Assembly: GCA_025359805.1 (NCBI GenBank)
Contig: JANYDU010000046.1
Location: 27,277-91,276, forward strand
From: Bacteroidota bacterium
GTDB lineage: Bacteria > Bacteroidota > Bacteroidia > UKL13-3
DNA length: 64,000 bases
Direction: 5' to 3'
Positions 55,483 through 63,850 of the stretch are shown here, one piece after another. Made by a program: the position numbers and the translations under genes. Below the pieces are notes generated by a model. That model did no database searches, was not told the DNA's origin, and was given only the letters and a program-made list of their open reading frames with translations. The number at the start of each line of letters is the position of its first letter. Within the stretch, counting starts at the first letter, position 1.

Positions 55483-56550
55483 ATGAGTAAACTACCAATT
55501 ATAGGCATCACACTAGGTGATGTAAACGGAATAAGCGTTGAAGTAATTATAAAAACGTTAATGGATAATAGAGTGGCTGATTATTGCACACCTGTTGTGT
55601 ATGGCAACCCAAAAATTATTTCTTATTGGAAAAAATTAATGGGGCATAATGATTACAATATGCACATTATAAAAAGCATTGATCAAGTACATACAAAAAA
55701 AGCAAACATCTTAGTTTGTTGGGATGACGAAGTAGAAATTCGTCCAGGAGAAAGCACCGAAGCCGGAGGTAAGTACGCTTTCAAATCATTAGAACTTGCC
55801 ACAAAAGATGTGAAGGATGGAAAGATTCATGCTATCGTTACAGGACCATTAAACAAGCACAATGTAAACAATCAACTGCTGCCATTTAAAGGACATACTG
55901 AATATTTAGCACAACAAGCCGGCACCAATGATTATATTATGATGTTGGTTAGCGAGGATTTAAAAGTTGGTTTGGTAACAGGGCATGTTCCCTTAAAAGA
56001 TGTTTCTTCAAAACTCACAACTGATATTATTTTAAGAAAATTAAAGTTGATGAATAAAAGTTTGAAGGAAGATTTCTCTATTCAAAAACCAAAAATTGCA
56101 GTGCTTGGATTAAACCCTCACGCAGGCGATAACGGATTACTTGGCAACGAAGAAAAAGATATTATTATTCCTGCTGTAACTGCTGCACAAGCTGAAGGAA
56201 TGGTTGTTTATGGCCCCTACCCTGCTGATGGATTTTTTGGTTCTCGCCAGCATGAAAAATTTGATGCGGTGCTTGCCATGTATCACGATCAAGGATTAAT
56301 TCCTTTTAAATATTTAGCCTTTGAAGATGGAGTAAATTATACTGCTGGATTACCTTTTGTGCGCACCTCACCTGATCACGGAACTGCTTATAATATTGCA
56401 GGAAAAAATAGTGCTAATGAAGGTTCATTTCGAAATGCTTTATACATGGCAATTGATATTGTTAGGCAACGTAACAGCAACTTTAAACTCAACGAAAACT
56501 CGCTTCCATTTTCCCTTGCACGCAAAGAAAGATTTAGAATTGATTTTTAA
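55483..56550 (+). CDS. pdxA: 4-hydroxythreonine-4-phosphate dehydrogenase
   Basis: Oxidises 4-phosphohydroxy-threonine in the DXP-dependent route to pyridoxal phosphate. The metal-binding histidines are all there: His168 (TGHVPL), His213 (NPHAGD) and His268 (YHDQG), with His138 (KGHTEYL) and SPDHGTAYNIAG (296-307). At 355 residues it is a little longer than the E. coli enzyme (329). 45 bases after the aminopeptidase gene. Confidence 0.95.
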   Translation: MSKLPIIGITLGDVNGISVEVIIKTLMDNRVADYCTPVVYGNPKIISYWKKLMGHNDYNMHIIKSIDQVHTKKANILVCWDDEVEIRPGESTEAGGKYAFKSLELATKDVKDGKIHAIVTGPLNKHNVNNQLLPFKGHTEYLAQQAGTNDYIMMLVSEDLKVGLVTGHVPLKDVSSKLTTDIILRKLKLMNKSLKEDFSIQKPKIAVLGLNPHAGDNGLLGNEEKDIIIPAVTAAQAEGMVVYGPYPADGFFGSRQHEKFDAVLAMYHDQGLIPFKYLAFEDGVNYTAGLPFVRTSPDHGTAYNIAGKNSANEGSFRNALYMAIDIVRQRNSNFKLNENSLPFSLARKERFRIDF

Positions 56551-56556
56551 AAACCT

Positions 56557-56943
56557 ATGAAAAAAATAATACTATCAGTATCCATTTTATTTTTCTGTTT
56601 AGCATCACAAGCACAATCACAACTTCACGAAAGTTTTAATAAAGAAAAGGAATTAAAAGAGGCATTTGTAAAATTTGATATGTCGAGTTTCTTCTCTGAA
56701 AAAACAAATTTTATTTGCGATACCATCGAAAAAGAAGTGAACGTAAACGAATTAAATTTGTTGATGAAAACACATATTCCAATGCCCAAAAATACGCAAA
56801 TTAGAAAAGCATCTGAAACCAACAATGGCTACATACAAACATTTGGAATTTATAAAGGAGATGATGCCTTATATTATATCCGATTTACGCTTAGCCCATT
56901 AAACAGTAAGCTGGAAGAAGTGAGCGTTGAAAAAAATAATTAA
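56557..56943 (+). CDS. Small exported protein of unknown function
   Basis: A 128-residue protein with a clear signal peptide (MKKIILSVSILFFCLASQAQ, cleavage likely after AQA/SQA). The mature domain has one Cys and mixed alpha/beta character, resembling small periplasmic NTF2-like or DUF proteins, but no family is recognised. It is 6 bases after pdxA, so probably co-transcribed. Confidence 0.65.
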   Translation: MKKIILSVSILFFCLASQAQSQLHESFNKEKELKEAFVKFDMSSFFSEKTNFICDTIEKEVNVNELNLLMKTHIPMPKNTQIRKASETNNGYIQTFGIYKGDDALYYIRFTLSPLNSKLEEVSVEKNN

Positions 56944-57006
56944 AACATGATATTATGTTATTGGGTATAAACACAATTTATTGTGTTGTTTAAAAAACTA
57001 TATGAA

Positions 57007-57603
57007 TTAAAACTTTGCGTAGTTCAAATAAAACTCCATAATATAGAGGCGCTTGTTTCTGATATTATATTTTGAGCATACTCTATTAATCATGTTTTCT
57101 ACTGCTTTTTTGGGCTCTGTATTTTTTAACTTTAAAGCTGCACCAATTTCTTCATTGGTCATTTTGTGTTTAACAATCATTTCAATTAAATCCAAATCAT
57201 TAAAGCAAAATGGTAAATGGTTGTATCCATTTTTTCTGTTTATTAAACCCAATCCCACACTTAACTCTTCACTTAAATTAGCAATAATATGTTTTTGAAT
57301 ATATGCCTTTGCACCGCAATCAAATGCCTTTGAATAATCGCTTCTGTTATTTGATGAAGTGAGTACTATAAATGGAATATGCGGACATTCTATTGATAAT
57401 CTTCTCATCACTTGAAAACCATTTTCACCCGGTAGTGAAATATCAACAATAATGGCATCAATATTAAGGGCTTTGTGATTTTTGAAAAAGTGGTTTCCCA
57501 TACCACAATTAAGTACAATGTTAAATTTATTATCCTGTTGTAAATAATGCTTAATAACGAGTCTCCAATGTTTACAGTCTTCAATTATTGCTAAGTTGGT
57601 CAT
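57007..57603 (-). CDS. Response regulator with a C-terminal DNA-binding-like domain
   Basis: A 198-residue protein. The receiver domain (~1-115) has the acidic pair Glu8/Asp9, the phospho-acceptor Asp54 (IIVDISLPGENG), Thr82 and Lys104. The C-terminal part (~130-198) with NEEIGAALKLKNTEPKKAVENM has LuxR/sigma-like HTH character. I chose the ATG at 57603; an upstream start at 57663 adds 20 unlikely residues. No sensor kinase gene is nearby. It is divergent from the surface-protein locus and could regulate it. Confidence 0.8.
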   Translation of the reverse strand: MTNLAIIEDCKHWRLVIKHYLQQDNKFNIVLNCGMGNHFFKNHKALNIDAIIVDISLPGENGFQVMRRLSIECPHIPFIVLTSSNNRSDYSKAFDCGAKAYIQKHIIANLSEELSVGLGLINRKNGYNHLPFCFNDLDLIEMIVKHKMTNEEIGAALKLKNTEPKKAVENMINRVCSKYNIRNKRLYIMEFYLNYAKF

Positions 57604-57738
57604 TTGTAGTACGAGATTAGTTTCAAAAAATGGCTTTACTGAAACAAACATAACTAAAAACATTAGTTGAAGGCAAGTATAAAATTGGATACAGCTAAAT
57701 TTTAATGTGCCTTATTTTATTAGCGTTTGAAGATGTAT

Positions 57739-57779
57739 TTGGGAAAAATCCCAAATATTTAGGGTTTTTCCCAATTTTT
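57739..57779 (+). promoter_or_regulatory. Strong hairpin with T run in the leader of the surface locus
   Basis: TTGGGAAAAATCCC (57739-57752) pairs with GGGTTTTTCCCAA (57762-57774) with one bulge, followed by TTTTT at 57775-57779. It has the form of an intrinsic terminator but lies 50 bases before the first surface gene and downstream of no plus-strand gene. An attenuator, or a symmetrical regulator site, is possible. Confidence 0.5.
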
Positions 57780-57830
57780 ATATGTAGCATATTTGGAGTA
57801 TTGTTTAACAAAATTTTAAAACATACAACT

Positions 57831-58686
57831 ATGAAAATGAAAAAAATGATTGCCTATGAGTGTATTGGTTGCAAATGCTATTGTTGCAAATGCACAATGG
57901 ACGGGACCTACATCAGGTATTTTAAGTACTTCCAATTCTGTAAGTATCTCCCAAACGGGAGGTTTGACTGGAACATTTGGAACAACATTTAACCCTTTGC
58001 TTCAAATTAGTTTAACAGGTTTTCCTACTTCGGGGTTTGGCTCTGTACCAGGAGGGGTATTATACCCTTTGCATGTTGATTATTCTGGAAATGTTGGTAT
58101 TGGAACAAATAGCCCAATAGCAAGACTTCACCTAAATGGAGGAGATTTTAGAATGACCCGTGCTAACGCAAGCAATGTTTGCCACATAAATACAATTGGG
58201 AGTTTAACCTTAACTACTGATGGATTTGCAAACAATTACAGAGGATTGTTTATTAATAATGGAACTACTAACTTCTTCACCGCTTCTGCAACAACTTTTT
58301 CATACGGCCTTACAAATGTGATGAGTTTTGATGATGCCACAGGAACATTACTTATTACCAACCCAACTACAACAACCAATCTGTTTAAAGTAAATGCAAG
58401 CGGTTATGTGTATGCACGCAAAGCCATTGTTACGCTTACCAACCCATATCCTGATTATGTGTTTGAAAAAGATTATAATTTAATGCCATTAAATGATGTA
58501 GCAGCCTACATAAAAACCAACCACCATTTGCCCAATATAAAAAGCGAGCAGGAAGTAAAACAAAGCGAAGGTATTGATGTTGGCGAAATGCAATTAAAAT
58601 TATTGGAAAAAGTAGAAGAACTTACCCTATACGTTATACAACAACAAAAACAAATTGACGAATTAAAAGCTAAATTAGCCAAGTAA
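57831..58686 (+). pseudogene. Fibre-like surface protein gene with a frameshifted signal peptide
   Basis: The body reads in one frame from TTG 57850 to 58686 (278 residues): a Ser/Thr/Gly-rich N-terminal part after a signal-peptide-like VLVANAIVANAQWTG, beta-rich repeats, and a C-terminal DVAAYIKTNHHLPNIKSE and heptad coiled coil (LLEKVEELTLYVIQQQKQID). This ending is typical of Bacteroidota tail-fibre/adhesin-like proteins. The proper start MKMKK (ATG 57831) is in another frame and runs into a different reading; a one-base deletion or two-base insertion between 57847 and 57860 restores a normal signal peptide. Either a sequencing error or a broken gene. Confidence 0.6.
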
Positions 58687-58687
58687 T
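58670..58687 (+). repeat. Copy 1 of an 18-bp element from the fibre gene 3' end
   Basis: CTAAATTAGCCAAGTAAT covers the last codons (KLAK-stop) of the fibre gene. Exact copies occur at 62722-62739 and 63819-63836, each just before another lipoprotein gene, where no fibre gene remains. Confidence 0.85.
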
Positions 58688-58702
58688 TAAAGGGCTTTAA
58701 TC

Positions 58703-59515
58703 ATGAAATTAATCAATAATTGTTTTTCTGTTTTTATTATCATCATTTATTTAGTATTAGGTTCATGTAAACCTGAAGATGCACCAAAAAATCCTTGTGA
58801 TAATTCACATGCTGTATCCGCTTCATTTTTGATAGAAGAAGATTGGGATTCAAATGACTTCGGTGCTGGAAACTGGGAATACTATGATACGGATACAGTA
58901 TGTACTTATAGAGTTAAGTTAACGGCAAATGAAGATGGAGCAAGCTATCGCTGGCATATTAGCGGAGATACTGTTGTGTTCACTCAGAAGAGTTTTACTA
59001 TCACCTTTCCCAACAGGTGGGTTGCCGATCAAGCTCCTCGAGATATCCCAGTTACTTTAATTGTGAATAAATCTCCTGATAAGCGTTGTTTTCCAAATGA
59101 TGATGGGGTAGATACTTTTACACGTACCATACATTTTGTTAATGTGATAACAGGTACGCTTGTGAAAGGACATTTTTTTGGATACTGGGATGGTAACTCG
59201 GCAGACACCAGTACTATATTTATAACTATACAAGATAGCATCCACTCTAATCGAAGAATATATGCATATAACCTATCGCCAAAATTTAATACTACCAGTC
59301 ATGGTTATGGAGATTATACGTATGAAAATGCGGGAGTGGGCTACCGAGAAATAATATGCAGTGTTAATGGAGGAGAATATAGTCTTAGCCAAATACGTCT
59401 TTCAAAAGACAATACAGTTAATATTGTATGTTATGATTGGCGTTACACTTTTCCAAGCAACACTTCTCCCGAATATATTCATCATTTTACAGGGATAAAA
59501 ATCAATGATCAATAA
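58703..59515 (+). CDS. Surface lipoprotein, module 1
   Basis: A 270-residue lipoprotein: hydrophobic N-terminus and lipobox LGSC (Cys22), then CKPEDAPKNPC, a motif shared with the two lipoproteins downstream. The mature part is beta-rich with an Ig/PKD-like look (YRWHISGDTVVFTQKSFTI). It starts shortly after the fibre gene (GCTTTAATCATG) and is followed by a T9SS cargo gene after 12 bases. Likely an outer-membrane lipoprotein; function unknown. Confidence 0.75.
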   Translation: MKLINNCFSVFIIIIYLVLGSCKPEDAPKNPCDNSHAVSASFLIEEDWDSNDFGAGNWEYYDTDTVCTYRVKLTANEDGASYRWHISGDTVVFTQKSFTITFPNRWVADQAPRDIPVTLIVNKSPDKRCFPNDDGVDTFTRTIHFVNVITGTLVKGHFFGYWDGNSADTSTIFITIQDSIHSNRRIYAYNLSPKFNTTSHGYGDYTYENAGVGYREIICSVNGGEYSLSQIRLSKDNTVNIVCYDWRYTFPSNTSPEYIHHFTGIKINDQ

Positions 59516-59527
59516 AAATAATCATAC

Positions 59528-62056
59528 ATGAAAAAAATATTTTTAATGCTGGTACTAAGTGTCATCAGCAAATTAGCAATTTCACAATGCATTCCATGCA
59601 ACAGGGGTTCTAAAACCGATCCCACAAATCCAGTACCGGGTCAAGACCTCTGTAATAATATACCCACACCTCCTTATGCAACCAATGAGTTTGATTGGAT
59701 GCAGCTAAACAACTCCCCTTTTCATTTGAACTATAACAAGCCAGTTACTTTTGCGAATCCACTCGAGAATCCTTTTTATAATTCTAATACTATGGGGCAT
59801 ATTGCTATTGGAACACGAAGCGATTTTAGACCTGACCAAGGTTGGGAATTAATTAAAAAAGATTTAGGGTATCTTCATGATGGGAGTGTAATTACATTAG
59901 ACCCGAAGCCTATTATTTATATCGTTTTATATAATAGATTCTCAGGTAAATTAAGAATTTTGGCTGATGCTCCTAATGAAGCAGGTGGTAATTTGATACA
60001 AGATGTAAATGTATATTTGGAATTTGCACTCTTTGACCCCTCTGCTCCAAGTAAATTTGATAACACTCTCGATTTAAATATAACTGCTTTGTTAAGTGGG
60101 GTACAAGAGTCTTCTCAAACACTGGATCAAAAAACAAAAGTAGATAGAGTGAGTTCGCGTGCAGTATTTCCAGTCGCAACAACTGATTTTTTTTATGCAG
60201 ATTTTCAAATGGCTTATGATGTATGTACATGTGTTCTTGAGTCAGGATTACAAGTTAGATTTGAAGAAGTACAATCATCCACACTAACAGCACGTGGACG
60301 TTTATTAGCAACAAATACATCTATTGACAATACAAGTGTTAGTCAGGATTTTTTAGCTTCTGTATATGAAAGTAAAGATATAACAACGGATGCCCAGTTT
60401 TTTAACGAAACCTATGGTTCTATATCACAACTTCAGAATGATTTAAATACCACTAGTTATGTTGATCCAAACTTCTTAACATCATTTTCAGCTGGGATAG
60501 ATAAAGTAGGAAAGTTTATCAAATTAGATAAAATTAATTTAAGCTCATTAATTCCAGATCCAAGTAATAACAAATTTGTAAATTCTGTAATGGATTTCGT
60601 TGTTGGAGAATCAGGTATTGACAAGGTTACGTCTGCTTTGGATTTTTTCTCATCTACACTTGGGGATGCTGCAAGTAGTAATAATAATATTGACCCCCAA
60701 CCAACCATTATACAAGGTAGTATTGCATTAAGTGGTAAAATTACATCCGCTAAATTCCAAGATGCTTATCAATTTTATCTTTCAAACCCTGGATCAAAAA
60801 ACAGTGAAGACAGACCTGAATATTATTTTTCAAACCCACCATATAATAAGCCTCCTTACACAACCTACAACGAAGTACTTGGTACTTTTGCCATGTTAAA
60901 AAAACCTACTATACTTATTAGCGAAAGAATCGGTTACTATGAAGGAAGTGATATTTACACAGGGTCAATTACGGGTGCGGTAACAGAGAAGCTATGGTAC
61001 ACCTATAATCAAGCCCTTAATATTATTAAAGACAAAACCATTATATCTGTTGCATTGGTCTTCAATGTAAAACATTATAATCCAATGGCTTTTAATATTT
61101 ACAATTTAACGCTAGTTGCAACAGAACCTTTAGCACTGCCCTCTCATCATTTAACAAATTCATATGTAAAAGATCAATTTATGTCGCCATATGTTCCTGT
61201 AGAATGTTTAAAGGATTTATTTGTGCAGATAAATTTCCCTACTGTTGGTGTTGATTGGCCTGTAATTGATGTATTTTTAAAAGTAATTTTTATTCCTGAA
61301 TACCAAAATTCTGACCCAACAAAACCTAATAATCACGTTGCGCAAGCCTTTACATATAATTTGACTCAACAATCATATGTTGTAAGTTCAACTAATCCCG
61401 ATCTTAGTACAGGTAAGTTTTATGCGAATGTTAATGAGAATTTAACTATCCCATTAACCACATTTTCTTCTAATACTACAATAGTTGCAACTAATCATAT
61501 GGAAATAACAGGAGATATTAATTCTTCTGCTGGTAATATTATTCTACGAGCACACAGTATTACTGTTGAACCCGGAGTGATAATTTCACCCGATATAACC
61601 CTTGAAGTTGGAGGGTACCTTAGTTGTGATAATCCTATAAATCCTACTTTAGATGGAACGACATTAACAAATTTCTGTACTAAAACTCCGATAAACACAA
61701 ATGACCCTGTCTATCATGCTAACGAAGTATTAACTAAAAGGGCGTATTTCCATCAAAACGCAAACCCTGTTCAGAAAAAACAAGAACAATATGGTATCGC
61801 ATTCAATGCATATCCTAATCCTTCACAAACCAAATGTGATATTGATTTTACCCTAAAGAACAATGAGAAAATTACCATTGGTATTTATGATGTAACAGGT
61901 AAATCAATTTATACGGTACTTGATGGTGTGCAATATCAACAAGGACATTTTGCTGTTCCCTTAAATATGGAGTTACTCGGAAATGGAATTTACTTCTGTA
62001 CGTTCACCACATCTGATGGATATAGTGAAACTAAAAAATTAGTTATTACCAAATAA
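59528..62056 (+). CDS. Secreted T9SS cargo protein, module 1
   Basis: An 842-residue protein with a signal peptide (~1-20, ending LAISQC). The N-terminal region has CIPCNRGSK and NEFDWMQLNNSPFHLNY; the middle is beta-rich without enzymatic motifs; a type A T9SS sorting domain starts at YPNPSQTK (~768) with IYDVTGKSIY and ends KKLVITK. It is embedded between the lipoprotein and beta-barrel genes and is probably displayed at the surface. No family recognised for the passenger. Confidence 0.82.
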   Translation: MKKIFLMLVLSVISKLAISQCIPCNRGSKTDPTNPVPGQDLCNNIPTPPYATNEFDWMQLNNSPFHLNYNKPVTFANPLENPFYNSNTMGHIAIGTRSDFRPDQGWELIKKDLGYLHDGSVITLDPKPIIYIVLYNRFSGKLRILADAPNEAGGNLIQDVNVYLEFALFDPSAPSKFDNTLDLNITALLSGVQESSQTLDQKTKVDRVSSRAVFPVATTDFFYADFQMAYDVCTCVLESGLQVRFEEVQSSTLTARGRLLATNTSIDNTSVSQDFLASVYESKDITTDAQFFNETYGSISQLQNDLNTTSYVDPNFLTSFSAGIDKVGKFIKLDKINLSSLIPDPSNNKFVNSVMDFVVGESGIDKVTSALDFFSSTLGDAASSNNNIDPQPTIIQGSIALSGKITSAKFQDAYQFYLSNPGSKNSEDRPEYYFSNPPYNKPPYTTYNEVLGTFAMLKKPTILISERIGYYEGSDIYTGSITGAVTEKLWYTYNQALNIIKDKTIISVALVFNVKHYNPMAFNIYNLTLVATEPLALPSHHLTNSYVKDQFMSPYVPVECLKDLFVQINFPTVGVDWPVIDVFLKVIFIPEYQNSDPTKPNNHVAQAFTYNLTQQSYVVSSTNPDLSTGKFYANVNENLTIPLTTFSSNTTIVATNHMEITGDINSSAGNIILRAHSITVEPGVIISPDITLEVGGYLSCDNPINPTLDGTTLTNFCTKTPINTNDPVYHANEVLTKRAYFHQNANPVQKKQEQYGIAFNAYPNPSQTKCDIDFTLKNNEKITIGIYDVTGKSIYTVLDGVQYQQGHFAVPLNMELLGNGIYFCTFTTSDGYSETKKLVITK

Positions 62057-62058
62057 AA

Positions 62059-62706
62059 ATGAAAAAACTATTATTATCATCTCTACTCATTACTTGTTGG
62101 GCACTTACTACAAGTGCTCAACAGGTTTATTTTGGCTTGCATGGTGCCTATACCACCAATACCATTAGCACCCAAACCGTTTATAGTGCATCACATGTGG
62201 GCATAAATATGGGTGCACATGTGCAGTATTCTTTTAACGATTATTTTGCTGCATACACCGAACTTAACTATGAGCAAAAAGGTGCAGAAGGAACAATATC
62301 CTTCTTAAACTCAATTGGTGAAACCACACTATCTTATAACCAAACCCAATACCTTAATTATGCCACATTACCTGTTTTGTTTAGAGCATCAATGGGCAAT
62401 AATAAAGCAAGGGTATTTGCCAATGCGGGTATGTATTATGGATTTTTGTTTAATGCGTGGGTAAACCCTCAAACAATAAGTGTTGACCATGATATTACGG
62501 CTAATTTTAACCACAATGATTTTGGGTTGGCTTATGGCATTGGTTTATCTTACCAACTCAATAAACAATATGCATTGTGTGGTGAATGGCGAATGAATAA
62601 CGGGCTTGTAAATATATCTAAAACAGGAAACAATCAACTCAATCAATCCATTGTTTTTCAGTTAGGTTTTAACTATTTGTTGGGTGCTAAAAGCAACACA
62701 AAATAA
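62059..62706 (+). CDS. Outer-membrane beta-barrel protein, module 1
   Basis: A 215-residue small barrel of the PorT/OMP_b-brl type. Signal peptide ~1-20 (LTTSAQQ); alternating strands with aromatic ends, glycine-rich turns (YFGLHGAYTT, YGIGLSYQLNKQYALCGEW) and a last strand FQLGFNYLLGAK. The start follows the cargo gene by two bases. Its last 27 codons are repeated exactly at the end of the chimera at 63546-63803. Confidence 0.8.
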   Translation: MKKLLLSSLLITCWALTTSAQQVYFGLHGAYTTNTISTQTVYSASHVGINMGAHVQYSFNDYFAAYTELNYEQKGAEGTISFLNSIGETTLSYNQTQYLNYATLPVLFRASMGNNKARVFANAGMYYGFLFNAWVNPQTISVDHDITANFNHNDFGLAYGIGLSYQLNKQYALCGEWRMNNGLVNISKTGNNQLNQSIVFQLGFNYLLGAKSNTK

Positions 62707-62743
62707 TGTAATTCATAAAAACTAAATTAGCCAAGTAATAAAA
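62626..62743 (+). repeat. 118-bp perfect direct repeat, copy 1
   Basis: Spans the 3' end of the barrel gene, its stop, a short spacer and the 18-bp fibre relic (62722-62739). Identical over 118 bases to 63723-63840, offset 1,097 bases. The flanks diverge at once on both sides (TAGCTTT against AGAGCTTT on the right). Confidence 0.95.
62722..62739 (+). repeat. Copy 2 of the 18-bp fibre-gene relic
   Basis: CTAAATTAGCCAAGTAAT, identical to the coding end of the fibre gene, but here non-coding, just before the second lipoprotein gene. It suggests that a fibre gene once stood here and was deleted. Confidence 0.85.
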
Positions 62744-62752
62744 TAGCTTTTT

Positions 62753-63535
62753 ATGAATTCATTTAATACTATTAAAAAAATTGTTTTTATGCTGATAGTA
62801 TGCCTTGGCATAAATGCGTGCAAACAAGGAAATGATGACGCACCACAAAATCCTTGTAAGAATGGACAGTTTGTAAGTGCAGATTTTACTATTGATGAAG
62901 AAACTTGGGCGATATATAATGCCAAACATGGCACAGACATACATAAAGATACTACATTAACCGGCACCATAAATTTTACATGTAAAAAAACTTGGGACGA
63001 GTACACTTGGACTATTATTGGCGATACTACTTTTGTTAACCATTCCAAATCGTTTTCATTATTAGTAGGGCAAAGCATGCAACTTAAAATACGTTTAGTT
63101 GTAAAAAGTAATAATGCCCTTTGCTATCCTAAAGCAACTGCTTATGATACAGTAATAAAAACACTTACCATTATTGATAGACAACATGACCCATTATATG
63201 GTATATATGAGGGATATGAAGTGAGTAAACCAAACGAAAAGTTTGATGTACTGTTTTACTTTGATACCTTAACTTCTCAAGACAGCTTTAAGGGATTAGT
63301 AAAGGGGTGTGATATTGACATTATGGACCCCTACTCATATATTGGATATAAAGTTTTTAACTTTCAAAACTTTGGTGGAAATACAGTCAATGACTATTGT
63401 CAATCTCCTACAGGATGGGGTATACTATCTGACGATGGTAAAATGCTAGTAATTGATTATGCTATATTAGATATTCCAAACGGAAGAGGGCCAAACAACC
63501 CTATTCAACAAAAATTTATTGGTTACAAAAAATAA
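62753..63535 (+). CDS. Surface lipoprotein, module 2
   Basis: A 260-residue lipoprotein with hydrophobic N-terminus and lipobox INAC (Cys23), followed by CKQGNDDAPQNPC, the shared motif. The beta-rich domain has the same order of elements as in the first lipoprotein (DEYTWTIIGDTTFV against YRWHISGDTVVF). It stands between the 118-bp repeat and the chimera gene, 10 bases before the latter. Confidence 0.78.
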   Translation: MNSFNTIKKIVFMLIVCLGINACKQGNDDAPQNPCKNGQFVSADFTIDEETWAIYNAKHGTDIHKDTTLTGTINFTCKKTWDEYTWTIIGDTTFVNHSKSFSLLVGQSMQLKIRLVVKSNNALCYPKATAYDTVIKTLTIIDRQHDPLYGIYEGYEVSKPNEKFDVLFYFDTLTSQDSFKGLVKGCDIDIMDPYSYIGYKVFNFQNFGGNTVNDYCQSPTGWGILSDDGKMLVIDYAILDIPNGRGPNNPIQQKFIGYKK

Positions 63536-63545
63536 CACTAAACTT

Positions 63546-63803
63546 ATGAAAAAAATATTTTTATCCTTTTTGATAATACTAAACGTATTAGGTTGCTCAT
63601 TATATGCTCAACAACATTGTAGCAAAAACATTAATACTATTTCAACAGACTGGCGGAATCCAAATAGCCAAAATAGTTGGGACTGGACAACAGAAACCTT
63701 TAATAATATTTATATAAAAACTGGAAACAATCAACTCAATCAATCCATTGTTTTTCAGTTAGGTTTTAACTATTTGTTGGGTGCTAAAAGCAACACAAAA
63801 TAA
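63546..63803 (+). CDS. Chimera: T9SS-cargo N-terminus fused to barrel C-terminus
   Basis: An 85-residue open frame. It begins like a module cargo protein (MKKIFL, first 18 bases identical to the cargo gene at 59528, then a signal peptide ending SLYAQQ, and STDWRNPNSQNSWDW), but after NNIYIKTG it continues with the last 27 residues of the barrel protein, KTGNNQLNQSIVFQLGF and YLLGAKSNTK. The junction lies at a short shared sequence (AAAAC-GG). I chose the ATG at 63546; an earlier GTG-type start is inside the lipoprotein gene. It looks like the product of an in-frame deletion that removed most of a cargo and a barrel gene; probably not functional. Confidence 0.7.
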   Translation: MKKIFLSFLIILNVLGCSLYAQQHCSKNINTISTDWRNPNSQNSWDWTTETFNNIYIKTGNNQLNQSIVFQLGFNYLLGAKSNTK

Positions 63804-63840
63804 TGTAATTCATAAAAACTAAATTAGCCAAGTAATAAAA
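63723..63840 (+). repeat. 118-bp perfect direct repeat, copy 2
   Basis: Second copy of the repeat at 62626-62743, identical throughout. It contains the barrel-gene end of the chimera and the third copy of the 18-bp fibre relic. Confidence 0.95.
63819..63836 (+). repeat. Copy 3 of the 18-bp fibre-gene relic
   Basis: CTAAATTAGCCAAGTAAT in front of the third lipoprotein gene, identical to the copies at 58670 and 62722. Confidence 0.85.
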
Positions 63841-63850
63841 AGAGCTTTAT

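Noticed and set aside
57840..57846. A7 run as a phase-variation switch of the fibre gene
   Set aside because: Losing one A or gaining two gives an immediate TGA stop, and gaining one gives a stop a few codons later; run length alone cannot restore the frame.
57705..57992. Cys-rich open frame (CIGCKCYCCKC) at the start of the surface locus
   Set aside because: It is the out-of-frame reading of the fibre gene's signal-peptide region; the other frame continues for 278 codons with family features.
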